From Pseudoflavonifractor_A sp022772585 (GTDB lineage Bacteria > Bacillota > Clostridia > Oscillospirales > Oscillospiraceae), in contig NZ_JBQHUB010000001.1 in NCBI RefSeq assembly GCF_052065415.1, forward strand, positions 186,001 to 250,000: DNA of 64,000 bases. Reading direction: 5' to 3'. The position numbers were made by a program, and so were the translations under genes. Under the pieces are notes generated by a model. That model did not search any database, was not told the DNA's origin, and saw only the letters and a list, made by a program, of their open reading frames with translations. Below, one piece after another: positions 1 to 7,424 of this stretch (its first letter is position 1; each line of letters opens with the position of its first letter).

Positions 1-1
1 G

Positions 2-634
2 GCATCCTGGCTTTGCTATTTTAAGGCGCTGCAGCTGGGCGATATCAATAAGGTAGTGCCCATCGACAAATCCAGCACCGTTCTGACCATTCTTCTGGCA
101 TTTGTTTTCCTGAATGAGGGGATCAGCCTGCCCAAAGCCATTGGCCTCGTGCTGATCGCCGCCGGTACCTTTCTGATGATCGAAAAGAAGGATGCCCACC
201 CCGGGCAGGCCAAAGGGAGGGGCTGGCTGTTCTATGCGGTGGGTTCTGCCGTTTTCGCAAGCCTGACTTCGATCCTGGGCAAGGTGGGCATCTCCGGCGT
301 GGAGTCCAACCTGGGTACGGCCATCCGCACTGGTGTGGTGCTGGTGATGGCCTGGACTATGGTGTTTGTCACAGGAAAGCAGCACACGCTCCGGGAGATC
401 CCCGGGAAAGAATTGAGCTTTATCTGCCTGTCGGGCCTTGCCACAGGCGGCTCCTGGCTGTGCTATTACCGGGCATTGCAGGACGGGCCTGCCAGTGTAG
501 TCGTCCCCATCGACAAGCTGAGTATTTTGGTGACTGTGGTATTCTCCTGTTTTGTGTTTCATGAGAAGCTGACACGGAGATCCGGCGCCGGCCTTGTAAT
601 GGTCGTGGCCGGGACACTGGCGATGCTGATCTGA
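2..634 (+). CDS. EamA/DMT-family transporter, 5' partial
   Basis: Inner-membrane drug/metabolite transporter of the EamA family; the substrate cannot be told from sequence. The reading frame is open from the window edge, so the true start lies outside. Two homologous halves are visible: the motif SWLCYFKALQ followed by VVPIDK near the edge is repeated as SWLCYYRALQ and VVPIDK about 150 residues later, each followed by hydrophobic helices and an AGT-rich helix. This is the usual EamA internal duplication. A strong terminator follows directly. It is probably chromosomal and marks the left border of the accessory genes, but that is inference. Confidence 0.85.
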   Translation, partial: ASWLCYFKALQLGDINKVVPIDKSSTVLTILLAFVFLNEGISLPKAIGLVLIAAGTFLMIEKKDAHPGQAKGRGWLFYAVGSAVFASLTSILGKVGISGVESNLGTAIRTGVVLVMAWTMVFVTGKQHTLREIPGKELSFICLSGLATGGSWLCYYRALQDGPASVVVPIDKLSILVTVVFSCFVFHEKLTRRSGAGLVMVVAGTLAMLI

Positions 635-649
635 AACGGTCCAAAAGAT

Positions 650-688
650 ATAAAAGCACCGTATTCCCATGGAATACGGTGCTTTTAT
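650..688 (+). terminator. intrinsic terminator of the EamA gene
   Basis: Perfect 18-bp inverted repeat (650-667 with 671-688) around a 3-base loop. Both arms end in runs of A or T, so it can act in both directions. Confidence 0.85.
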
Positions 689-689
689 G

Positions 690-912
690 GTACGAGTGGC
701 GATATAGAACTTATATGTCCAAAGAAAGAAAAAACCAAATCGAGGCCCAGCGCAGCGGGTTCGATTTGGAAAGGAGGAGCAGCGGCATGAGCGCGCTCTG
801 ACTTATAAAATAAGTCGGAGCAAGCGATATAGAGCTTGCTCCGACGTGGAGTGTAAGACCAATTGAGATATTTGCGAAAACCCTTTATTTTCAAGGCTTT
901 GCGGGTCTTCAC
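690..912. repeat. hairpin-rich non-coding stretch, possible dispersed repeat
   Basis: No convincing gene in 690-1050. The stretch holds three nested stems: CCAAATCGA at 735-743 with its complement at 761-769; ACTTAT at 801-806 with 810-815; and a 12-bp stem at 814-825 with 834-845. A 75-codon minus-strand frame spans it but shows no ribosome site. Similar short frames recur in related genomes by recollection, which would fit a dispersed palindromic element; this was not checked. Confidence 0.4.
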
Positions 913-1051
913 CCATTATTCTCTTTGCCGTTTTCGCTGAGATGGCTGCGGATTTTCCACCCGAGGGCCATTTTAGTGTTCGACCAAAAAAGATATCGTC
1001 TTTTGCCGGACGAAAGATCGACTGAGGGAAGCTCCTGCTTCATCGGACACA

Positions 1052-1411
1052 TCATCCAAGGAGTTCGTCCAGCAGGTAGTTGTATTCCGGCAGCTGATCC
1101 GTGTACTCTTTCATCCATTCCCGCATGGCTCGTTTTTCCAGATTGGTGGCTTCCGTGTAATCCTCGCTGTGCCCTTCCCGCTCCATAAAGTCGTATGCGA
1201 GATTCTGATAAATCTCTTTCACCAATGTTTCGGGATCTTCCAGTCGTGTTACATCGGAGTCATCAATGGAATCTGCCGCAGGCAGGCCAAGCAGAACATA
1301 CCCGAACTTCTTCGAATAGACCACATCGAGCAGTTCAGAGCCTTCAATGTAGTTCTGGAATACCCCGAGGACCCTCTCAAGCTCTGTTTTCTTTTCCTCG
1401 AATGAACTCAT
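1052..1411 (-). CDS. hypothetical accessory protein, 119 aa
   Basis: Last gene of the minus-strand operon that begins at 6242. I do not recognise the family. It is a small acidic soluble protein, mostly helical by composition, with charged C-terminal helices and no signal or membrane segment. The start at 1411 is chosen because AAAGGAGATG lies just upstream of ATG; the longer open frame reaching 1528 has no such site and would overlap the upstream gene's stop region. About 120 bp separate it from the resolvase-like gene upstream. Nothing lies between it and the EamA terminator region. Confidence 0.7.
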   Translation of the reverse strand: MSSFEEKKTELERVLGVFQNYIEGSELLDVVYSKKFGYVLLGLPAADSIDDSDVTRLEDPETLVKEIYQNLAYDFMEREGHSEDYTEATNLEKRAMREWMKEYTDQLPEYNYLLDELLG

Positions 1412-1528
1412 GGCAACATCTCCTTTCTGTCGGAATGACCGACTTTCCTGGTCTGGCGTATGTGGTATCTTTATTATACCGCATTCACTCTGGCCATAGT
1501 AGAGAGGCGAGGCGGGAACTTTCCCCAA

Positions 1529-1918
1529 TCACATGGTCTGCTCCATCGTTGCCACCCGGCAATAGCCATGAGAATAGGCAGGAGCCAGATCGATCTCGCC
1601 ATCCGGGCAATAGACCCGAACCCCTGCGGCGGTCAGCTTTTCTCCAATCATCGCCAGCCCTTCGGGGTCACGAGTCAGGCGACCGCTGTTCATGACCAGC
1701 ACCCGGTTATAGACTCCGTGCCGTGCATCACGGATCAGCGTCTTGATGCTCTGTCGGTTTGCATCCAACCCGCTCTCATACTGGAGCATTTCGGTCGAAA
1801 CATCAAAACCAAGCTGGTCGGCAAGGCGGCGAAGCTCGGTGCGCTGATGTTCCATTGCGATGTGGTTGCTTTCGATGGGCGGCCCGTCCACCCGGCAGTA
1901 GAGACAGCACTTCTGCAT
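1529..1918 (-). CDS. resolvase-domain protein lacking the catalytic serine
   Basis: Stand-alone N-terminal domain of the serine recombinase family (129 aa). The fold signature is visible: YCRV at residues 7-10 and the helix signature SGRLTRDPEG near residue 78, which keeps the two arginines typical of the active site. The residue after YCRV, where resolvases carry the nucleophilic serine, is aspartate. It also lacks the DNA-binding and zinc-ribbon domains of large serine recombinases. It should therefore not cut DNA by the normal route; a regulatory or accessory role is inference. Ribosome site GGAGGTCAAAGCAG precedes ATG at 1918. Its C-terminus, MEQTM, resembles the tails described for the 20-43 kb block. 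Confidence 0.7.
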   Translation of the reverse strand: MQKCCLYCRVDGPPIESNHIAMEHQRTELRRLADQLGFDVSTEMLQYESGLDANRQSIKTLIRDARHGVYNRVLVMNSGRLTRDPEGLAMIGEKLTAAGVRVYCPDGEIDLAPAYSHGYCRVATMEQTM

Positions 1919-1960
1919 CTGCTTTGACCTCCTTGAACGAATTTAGGAAGAAGCTACCGC

Positions 1961-2272
1961 TCAGCCCTGACATTCATCCCGGATGAAATCATACAGGGCT
2001 TCCGGTTCCTTCAGGCACCACTTAGTTTTTTCATCATCGGTCCAGACTTCATAGTCCGGGGCGGCATCGTAAAGCCACCAGCTGATATAGTCGTACTGGT
2101 CGTTGATCGCTTCCTTCAGCACATCCAGCAAGGCGGCAAGAAGCAGCGCTCCGCCCTCAAAGACGAAATGTCCATCTCCCATCAGGGCGAGTGCCTTACT
2201 GAACTGTTCGTCTCGATCCTTTTGCGCTTGGATCTTTCTCAGGGCTTCGCAGAAGGTTTCCCTGGATAGCAT
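1961..2272 (-). CDS. hypothetical accessory protein, 103 aa
   Basis: Unrecognised small soluble protein with an N-terminal charged helix (residues 1-30), a glycine-containing FEGGALLLAALLDVLKEA stretch and an aromatic C-terminal third with WW and several acidic residues. The start at 2272 overlaps the upstream stop as TGATG and sits behind a GGGAGGGGG ribosome site, so the two genes are translationally coupled. Members of this kind are common in Clostridia integrative elements by recollection; no function is assigned. Confidence 0.7.
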   Translation of the reverse strand: MLSRETFCEALRKIQAQKDRDEQFSKALALMGDGHFVFEGGALLLAALLDVLKEAINDQYDYISWWLYDAAPDYEVWTDDEKTKWCLKEPEALYDFIRDECQG

Positions 2273-2496
2273 CAAAGTCCCCCTCCCGGTTTTCCCCTCT
2301 CCGCTTCCTGTTCGGCTTTCCATTTCAGAAGCAAGGAGATGGCCAGTTCCTGGGTCGCGGGATCTGCGCAGAACTCAAAGAACTTCACAATCAGCATTTC
2401 TGGCGTCAGCCCCATAGGAGTGATTATCTTTTCCAGTTGTTCCAGAAGCTCTGCGTCCACCTGGATCTCCACGAGCTCATATCGCTTTTCATCCAT
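2272..2496 (-). CDS. ribbon-helix-helix-like small protein (RelB/DinJ-type)
   Basis: 74-aa protein. Residues 7-60 read as a beta strand (VEIQVDAELLEQLEKI) followed by two helices, with GLTPEMLIVKFF as the second helix, the pattern of RelB/DinJ-type antitoxins and other RHH DNA-binding dimers. No cognate RelE-like toxin is recognisable next to it, so it may be an operon autoregulator rather than an antitoxin. It overlaps the upstream stop by 8 bases and the downstream start by one. Confidence 0.5.
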   Translation of the reverse strand: MDEKRYELVEIQVDAELLEQLEKIITPMGLTPEMLIVKFFEFCADPATQELAISLLLKWKAEQEAERGKPGGGL

Positions 2497-3373
2497 GGTG
2501 CGTTTCCTCGTCTTCCGGAGATTCCTTCAGCAGCTCGTCCAGTCGCTGTCGGAACAGCTCCTGGAGCTCCTTCCAGACCTGCGGTTGTTTGAGGGGCGCC
2601 ATCGGCTGGTTCAGTTCCCGCTCCAGATCGGCGACGGCCACCGACAGCGTCTTGTCATCGAACAGCTGGTAGTGGCGGCGGGCGTACTGGACGACCGCCG
2701 CACTCTCCTCATCTTCGGTACGCATGGCATAACGGAGGGCGCTGTTGATGACACAGGAAAAATCATCCACATAGTCAAGATTGAACCAGGAGGCAGGGCA
2801 AAGGACCAGGTCGTCTTTGCCTTCGTCGGTGATCACCAGCCCGATATCCTCACGGCTTATCCGTTCCAGCACGGCATCCAGGTCATCTGCCAGTGCCTGG
2901 CGTGAGATGCGTTCCATGTTTTCCAGAGGTTGCAGAATCGGCATCCTTTCTTTCCTCCTATCGTCTTCTTTGATTTTGCCAGATGTAAGCACTCGGCTTA
3001 AGCCGTGCCACACTTGCGGGTATGGCTCCTGCTCTCCATATCGGCTCAAATGTTCGCTGATCTTTGCTGCGGCGGCGGAACGGGCAGCCGCATCCAGACG
3101 GCTCAGGTTCCGGCAGGTAAATTCTGCAGCTATGCCGGGCATATAGGTGTGCCGCCCCAGACTGTACTGGATCGCCGCCAGAACGATATGCCGCAGCCCT
3201 CCATCTAAAATGGGAGCGAGGATTCTCACGGAGAACAGCACCCCGGCGCTTCCTTTTTGGGACTGGAGAGAGAGACCGCTCCGCTCGGCTCGCTCCATCA
3301 TGTGCGTCCAGTCCTGCCGTGCGATGGAACTGGCCACAGGAGCCGCCTCATAAAAGCCCTTTTGAGGTCTCAC
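2489..3373 (-). CDS. hypothetical two-repeat protein with a nested internal start
   Basis: 294-aa unknown protein starting at a GTG that overlaps the upstream stop (GTGA). It seems to be built from two related halves: residues 55-130 and 205-290 share the order (H/C)IV..A..Y..., a long charged helix, then PQVW and a final helix. Residues 144-195 add a Phd-like segment (ISRQALADDLDAVLERI). An internal in-frame ATG at 2944 is preceded by a textbook AGGAGG at nine bases, so a 150-aa C-terminal form may also be made. No function is assigned. Confidence 0.65.
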   Translation of the reverse strand: MRPQKGFYEAAPVASSIARQDWTHMMERAERSGLSLQSQKGSAGVLFSVRILAPILDGGLRHIVLAAIQYSLGRHTYMPGIAAEFTCRNLSRLDAAARSAAAAKISEHLSRYGEQEPYPQVWHGLSRVLTSGKIKEDDRRKERMPILQPLENMERISRQALADDLDAVLERISREDIGLVITDEGKDDLVLCPASWFNLDYVDDFSCVINSALRYAMRTEDEESAAVVQYARRHYQLFDDKTLSVAVADLERELNQPMAPLKQPQVWKELQELFRQRLDELLKESPEDEETHHG

Positions 3374-3933
3374 GGCTGCACCTCAAGCTCGGGTTTCGCC
3401 TGACCTTTATACAGAAGATTGTTGGCCTCCATCTCCTCAAAGGTGACTGGCTCGAAGTGATTGACATCCACTCCGGCATTCAGCATCCTCTCGTTTGCCT
3501 GGATGAGCGGCCAGTAATCCGCATCGGTATTGCCGTGGATGTGGCCAAAGACCATGTAGCAGCGCATGATGTGTGGCCAGGACATCATGGGGTAGTGGCA
3601 GAGGGTGTACTGCCGCTTCCCGTCTGCGACATACAGCAGGTTATTGACGCTTTCAAAGAACTGTTCCGTCTGACAACTCCTGATCCATCCCCTGTCATGA
3701 TTCCCAAGGATGAGATGTTTCTTTCCCCGCAGCCGCCGCAGGTATTCCTCCGGCGGCTTTTGGTTGCGGTAGATAAGGTCGCCGAGGATATAGACGGTAT
3801 CCTTTCCTGTGACCTTGCGGTTCCAGTTTTCGATGAGGGTTTCGTCCATCTCCTCGATACTGGAAAAGGGGCGGTTGCAAAGGCGGATGCAGTTTTCGTG
3901 GCCGAGATGCAGGTCGGAGGTAAAGAAAATCAT
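3370..3933 (-). CDS. calcineurin-like metallophosphoesterase, 187 aa
   Basis: Binuclear metal phosphoesterase. All ligand motifs are present in order: SDLHLGH at residues 6-12, GDLIY near 50, GNHDRG near 77, CHYPMMSW near 112 and GHIHGN near 130. The size and the H-x-H-G ending fit small cytosolic phosphoesterases; substrate unknown. The start overlaps the upstream stop as ATGA. A second, distantly related phosphoesterase (5523-6242) heads the same operon, which suggests that nucleotide or phosphodiester hydrolysis is central to the module. Confidence 0.85.
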   Translation of the reverse strand: MIFFTSDLHLGHENCIRLCNRPFSSIEEMDETLIENWNRKVTGKDTVYILGDLIYRNQKPPEEYLRRLRGKKHLILGNHDRGWIRSCQTEQFFESVNNLLYVADGKRQYTLCHYPMMSWPHIMRCYMVFGHIHGNTDADYWPLIQANERMLNAGVDVNHFEPVTFEEMEANNLLYKGQAKPELEVQP

Positions 3934-5174
3934 GGGCTTTCATCTTCCTTCTTCAGCCGGGGAACCGGGACCGGCTGCCATCGGCAGTATTTTACAAGCT
4001 CTTCCCGGTGCTCCCGAGGCAGATTCATGAAGTCGACGATGCTTTCTCCCGGAAACCGGTCGTGACAGTAGGCGGGAAAGACTCCCTCCGGCACGATGCC
4101 GATGGCCTCTGCTCCGGTCAGGCGGGCCTTCAGTTCCTCTGCGTTTCGGATACATACGGGAACGCCTGCCCGATGAAGCGCCAGGAAGAAGTGGATCGTC
4201 TCAATCGTCCGGGTCTCTGCAAGACCGGCCACTACCAGATAGTAGCCATGCTCATCCTGCTGTACGAAGCAGTCGATGTGGGTGCTGTTGCCGCCCCGGC
4301 ATACCTCCCAAGGGTGGCCGGTGCGGGGACGCTCCTTCAACCACCGGGCAAAGGCTTCGGGGGAATCTCCGTCCAGCTCGGACAGTCCCTCATCCCGCCC
4401 ATCGGCGTGGAGGGCGTACTGCTCTTTTTCCGATTTCTCCGTTCCGGTGTATCCCATAGCCCGATAGCCAAGGGCACAGAAGTGATAGAATTCGTTTGCA
4501 GTCACGGATGGGAGCCGCTTGTTTTTTCCCAAAGGATACCCCTCCGCCGAGGTGAGAAACTCCTCCACCTCCTGCTGGGAGATGTTCTGGAAGAACTCCT
4601 CCTCCCACTGAGGGAATACCCTCCACAGATCCCGGCGCAGGACAGTTCCGGTTCGATGCCAGATGGGCAGCTCCCGCTCCACCAGTTCCTGATAAGAGCC
4701 GGTCTCCACCATCTGAACGGCGTCTCGTACCGCACCCTCCAGCCAGGCGGTGAATGGGGCGATGTCATAGGGGAAGGCGCGCTCTTTGCGGCTGTCCATC
4801 TCCAGCACATGGCGATGGCCCAGGAATACCGCCCGGTATCCGATCTCCTGATCCTCGCCAGCGGCAAAGTGGAACCACTCTACCTCCTCTGGGAACTCGG
4901 AACGCCACCAGGTTTCAAACTCCTCAAAGCTCTCCACCTGCCCTTCCTCCCGTAACTCCTCAAAGCTGCCAAAGTCCTCGATGTCACCCCGCTCTGCACG
5001 AAGCCAAAGCTCCCAGCTATTGTTCTCTGGGGCAGGCTCCAGCCGGTGGAGAAGGCGGAAGATGCGGTCGATGGCCTCGTAGGATACCTCGTCATAGGTG
5101 AACGAACAGTTGATATTTCGGTACTCCACCCGACCCAGCCAGTTGATATAGTGCTTGATCTCCGGCGCTTTCAT
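3930..5174 (-). CDS. hypothetical protein, 414 aa
   Basis: Large soluble acidic protein with no recognised catalytic motif. The C-terminal third contains a conserved-looking block (HPWEVCRGGNSTHI, then ETIHFFLALHRAGVPV, then IGIVPEGVFPAYCHDRF) that I recall from other Clostridia element proteins of unknown function. The start at 5174 follows GAGGAGGTGAACACC; the 17 extra codons upstream lack a site. It ends in an ATGA overlap with the phosphoesterase downstream. Confidence 0.7.
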   Translation of the reverse strand: MKAPEIKHYINWLGRVEYRNINCSFTYDEVSYEAIDRIFRLLHRLEPAPENNSWELWLRAERGDIEDFGSFEELREEGQVESFEEFETWWRSEFPEEVEWFHFAAGEDQEIGYRAVFLGHRHVLEMDSRKERAFPYDIAPFTAWLEGAVRDAVQMVETGSYQELVERELPIWHRTGTVLRRDLWRVFPQWEEEFFQNISQQEVEEFLTSAEGYPLGKNKRLPSVTANEFYHFCALGYRAMGYTGTEKSEKEQYALHADGRDEGLSELDGDSPEAFARWLKERPRTGHPWEVCRGGNSTHIDCFVQQDEHGYYLVVAGLAETRTIETIHFFLALHRAGVPVCIRNAEELKARLTGAEAIGIVPEGVFPAYCHDRFPGESIVDFMNLPREHREELVKYCRWQPVPVPRLKKEDESP

Positions 5175-5193
5175 GGTGTTCACCTCCTCCGTA

Positions 5194-5526
5194 TCAGTGA
5201 TGTTCCCTGTCCTCCGCCTCCTCAAACTGGAGCCGGAAGATGGCAGCGTGCTCTCTCACAAGAGCAGGGTGTTTGTAATAGATATGGCGGCAGAGGATTT
5301 TGTACAGTTCAAAGAGTCTTGGATCATCTCCAAAGTCCACAAGTCCGTCCATGATCCTCTCGATCTCTCGTTCCTCGGTAATTCTTCCGTTCAACACCTG
5401 TTCTACCAAACGGCTGTATTGCCGATATGCGGCGTCCATTAGGCGTGAGATTTCCTGGACGATCTCACGGATTGCGGCAAAGCACGCCTCCTGCTCCTTG
5501 GCCTCCGGTCTTTCTTCCTCTGTCAT
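5194..5526 (-). CDS. hypothetical helical protein, 110 aa
   Basis: Small, highly charged, mostly helical protein (residues 15-45 and 55-110) with no known domain. The start at 5526 overlaps the upstream phosphoesterase stop as ATGA; the upstream extension in frame lacks a ribosome site. It is followed by the 414-aa gene after 19 bases. Confidence 0.65.
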   Translation of the reverse strand: MTEEERPEAKEQEACFAAIREIVQEISRLMDAAYRQYSRLVEQVLNGRITEEREIERIMDGLVDFGDDPRLFELYKILCRHIYYKHPALVREHAAIFRLQFEEAEDREHH

Positions 5527-6242
5527 AATGTGTCCCCTCCCGTCAAGAGCTGCGGGGCCGCCTCCACACGGTGGAAGAGGAAGTGTATCCGGTCGATGTG
5601 CTTTTCGATATGCCAGTGTCCACAGAACCAGTGATCGTATCGCAGCTTTCTCTCGATCTCCTCCAGCCACTGCTCTGTGGAGGCATCCACAGTGCTCTGG
5701 TCGATCATAGGAAGAAAGGCTTCCCGCGGTTCATACTGATAGGGACAGGTGTGGGAGAGGACGGTGTCCACCTGCCAGCCGCAGGCGTCCAGTGTCTGGA
5801 TGACGTTGTCCTTGATCTCCTTGGAAGGCTGCTCGTCTGGCCACCAGCCGTATCCTCTGGCCAGCCGGTAGAACTTGTCCACACTGTAGGCCCCGCCGAT
5901 GACTAAGTGACGGAGGCCCTCCAGATCAAAGATCTCGCCATCCATAGCAAACAGCAGGCGGGGGAAGGCTTCCTCCACCCAGACCGTCCCGCCATTCCAT
6001 TCTTTCGTTTGGTAGGTTGGTATGTTGGCCGGACGCACTTCGTGATTCCCATGAATGCACAGAAGGGTGGGTTTCACTCTGGTCAGGAGCCGCTTCATCT
6101 CGGTGTCCTTTCTGTTTAGGAAATAGTTGGCCCCCACATCCCCCAGAAGGACGAGGGTGTCCTGCTCGGTCAATTTCTGCCGGTCGCAGAACTGTACGAT
6201 CTCACGGGGGTCCCCGTGGATATCGCCCGTGTAGTAGATCAT
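5523..6242 (-). CDS. calcineurin-like metallophosphoesterase, 239 aa
   Basis: First gene of the minus-strand operon. Metal-ligand motifs: GDIHG at residues 6-10, GDVG near 34, HGNHE near 64, SHTCP near 163 and GHWH near 212, giving a complete binuclear centre. It differs strongly in sequence and spacing from the second phosphoesterase at 3370-3933, so it is unlikely to be a recent duplicate. The ATG at 6242 follows GAAAGGTGG. A promoter with an extended -10 lies about 25 bases upstream. Confidence 0.85.
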   Translation of the reverse strand: MIYYTGDIHGDPREIVQFCDRQKLTEQDTLVLLGDVGANYFLNRKDTEMKRLLTRVKPTLLCIHGNHEVRPANIPTYQTKEWNGGTVWVEEAFPRLLFAMDGEIFDLEGLRHLVIGGAYSVDKFYRLARGYGWWPDEQPSKEIKDNVIQTLDACGWQVDTVLSHTCPYQYEPREAFLPMIDQSTVDASTEQWLEEIERKLRYDHWFCGHWHIEKHIDRIHFLFHRVEAAPQLLTGGDTL

Positions 6243-6266
6243 TGGCTATACCACCTTTCGCCCTCC

Positions 6267-6272
6267 ATTATA
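6267..6272 (-). promoter_or_regulatory. extended -10 promoter of the 6242-to-1052 operon
   Basis: On the minus strand the bases read TGGTATAAT, an extended -10 element, about 25 bases before the start codon. No good -35 box is seen, which suggests activation by a factor bound upstream. Confidence 0.55.
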
Positions 6273-6305
6273 CCAACTTTGGAGGCCCATATCTCGGACT
6301 TTCTG

Positions 6306-6339
6306 AAAACATATTCACGGTTCCGAAAAACATATTCAC
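6306..6339. promoter_or_regulatory. two 13-bp direct repeats upstream of the operon promoter
   Basis: AAAACATATTCAC occurs at 6306-6318 and again at 6327-6339. The 21-base period equals two helical turns, so two regulator subunits would sit on one DNA face just upstream of the -10 element. The neighbouring XRE genes are obvious candidate regulators. Confidence 0.5.
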
Positions 6340-6397
6340 ATTTATGTGCACGATTCGACCGGCGGTCAGTTCCCGTGACTTCCAGTCGATTGCTTTC

Positions 6398-6781
6398 TCA
6401 GGTTCGGGCTGTAAAATCAAAGTTATCTGGTTTGCCGTATCTGCCTTGATGCTCTTTCAAGGAAGTTTTCAAGGATTTTAGAACATCCATGAGAATAAGC
6501 ATCTCATAGGTGGTGCAATCTGAAAGAAGCAGGGTGATCTCCTCGCTGGCACACCGTTCCGAGCAGGTGAGCTGTTCCATCAGCAACCGGTCGGGAGAAA
6601 CCTCCAGCGCATTCGCAATGAGAACAAAGGTGTCCAGACTCATGCTCTTGATACCGCTCTCTATGTAGCTGATGTAAGAAGGCGTTTTATCTACCAGTTC
6701 AGAGAGCATTGCTTGAGAAAGGTTGTTGCGCTGACGGATTTCACGGATGTGCTTACCAATGGATTTGTAGTTCAGGCTCAT
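6398..6781 (-). CDS. XRE-family transcriptional regulator
   Basis: 127-aa protein with an N-terminal Cro/CI helix-turn-helix (residues 8-62: IREIRQRNNLSQAMLSE, then TPSYISYIESG) and a helical C-terminal tail likely for dimer contact. It lies divergent to a second XRE gene at 6923, with 141 bp of shared control region, the layout of a paired lysogeny-type switch. It reads away from the recombinase operon and toward the operon promoter at 6267. Confidence 0.8.
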   Translation of the reverse strand: MSLNYKSIGKHIREIRQRNNLSQAMLSELVDKTPSYISYIESGIKSMSLDTFVLIANALEVSPDRLLMEQLTCSERCASEEITLLLSDCTTYEMLILMDVLKSLKTSLKEHQGRYGKPDNFDFTART

Positions 6782-6922
6782 AATAAGACCTCCAAAAAAA
6801 TTTGTAGTCTTATTATAGTGTTTAGATTATATCATCAACTTCGCATTATATCAATTTCACCTCAAGTTGATATACTCTTAGAAATAGATAATCTGGAGAA
6901 TATATCTAAAGGGGGGGAGCCG
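6782..6922. promoter_or_regulatory. divergent control region between two XRE genes
   Basis: AT-rich region with inverted half-sites ATCAACTT near 6833 and AAGTTGAT near 6864, and several TATATCA/TGATATA elements. These are plausible operators for the flanking XRE proteins. TTATTATAG and TTATATAA-like -10 candidates face both ways. The plus-strand gene has a GGGGGGGAG ribosome site. Confidence 0.5.
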
Positions 6923-7282
6923 ATGGCGGAACATGATTTAACCGAGAGCCAGCTAATCGGCTCCCGCATTCGTGAAGCACGGATCAACCGGCACATGAGC
7001 CAAGCCGACCTTGCTGTGAAGGCCAACATTTCTTTGCCACATATCAGCAACATCGAAAAAGGCAAGACGAGCATGAAGCTGGAGTCCTTCATTCGCATCA
7101 TCGAAGCTTTGCAGGTGTCGGCAGATTCCATGCTTCGGCCAGATATTCCGGAAGTGAGAAGTCTCTATCAGAGTGAGTTTGACGAGCTGCTCGCTGATTG
7201 CTCTCCCAAAGAGCTGGATTCCATCTTGAGAATCGTTCGGGAATTGAAATCCACCATGTCAAAACGAGAGGATAATATCTAA
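6923..7282 (+). CDS. XRE-family transcriptional regulator
   Basis: 119-aa protein. Residues 10-68 form a Cro/CI helix-turn-helix (IREARINRHMSQADLA, then SLPHISNIEKGKTSMKLESF). The C-terminal part is helical and acidic. The start at 6923 is chosen for the GGGGGGGAG site seven bases upstream; the long upstream extension of the frame has none. Paralogue of the divergent gene at 6398-6781. Followed by two terminators. Confidence 0.8.
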   Translation: MAEHDLTESQLIGSRIREARINRHMSQADLAVKANISLPHISNIEKGKTSMKLESFIRIIEALQVSADSMLRPDIPEVRSLYQSEFDELLADCSPKELDSILRIVRELKSTMSKREDNI

Positions 7283-7288
7283 CAAATT

Positions 7289-7323
7289 GCGAGCTGGACA
7301 GTCCGGCTCGCTTCTTTTTTTCT
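7289..7323 (+). terminator. intrinsic terminator
   Basis: Stem GCGAGCTGGA/TCCGGCTCGC with a 3-base loop, followed by CTTCTTTTTTT. It ends the plus-strand XRE transcript. Confidence 0.85.
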
Positions 7324-7328
7324 CGTTT

Positions 7329-7368
7329 ATCGACCAGAAGTCAAGGTGTTGACTTCTGGTCGATTTTG
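7329..7368. terminator. second, symmetric terminator-like hairpin
   Basis: Perfect 16-bp inverted repeat (7329-7344 with 7349-7364) with a GGTG loop and TTTT on the plus strand. It insulates the recombinase operon from upstream transcription. Confidence 0.7.
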
Positions 7369-7424
7369 TTCATAGCCTGCAGATTATATAATGATTTGGA
7401 AGATAATTTGCGGGGGGAGCATGT

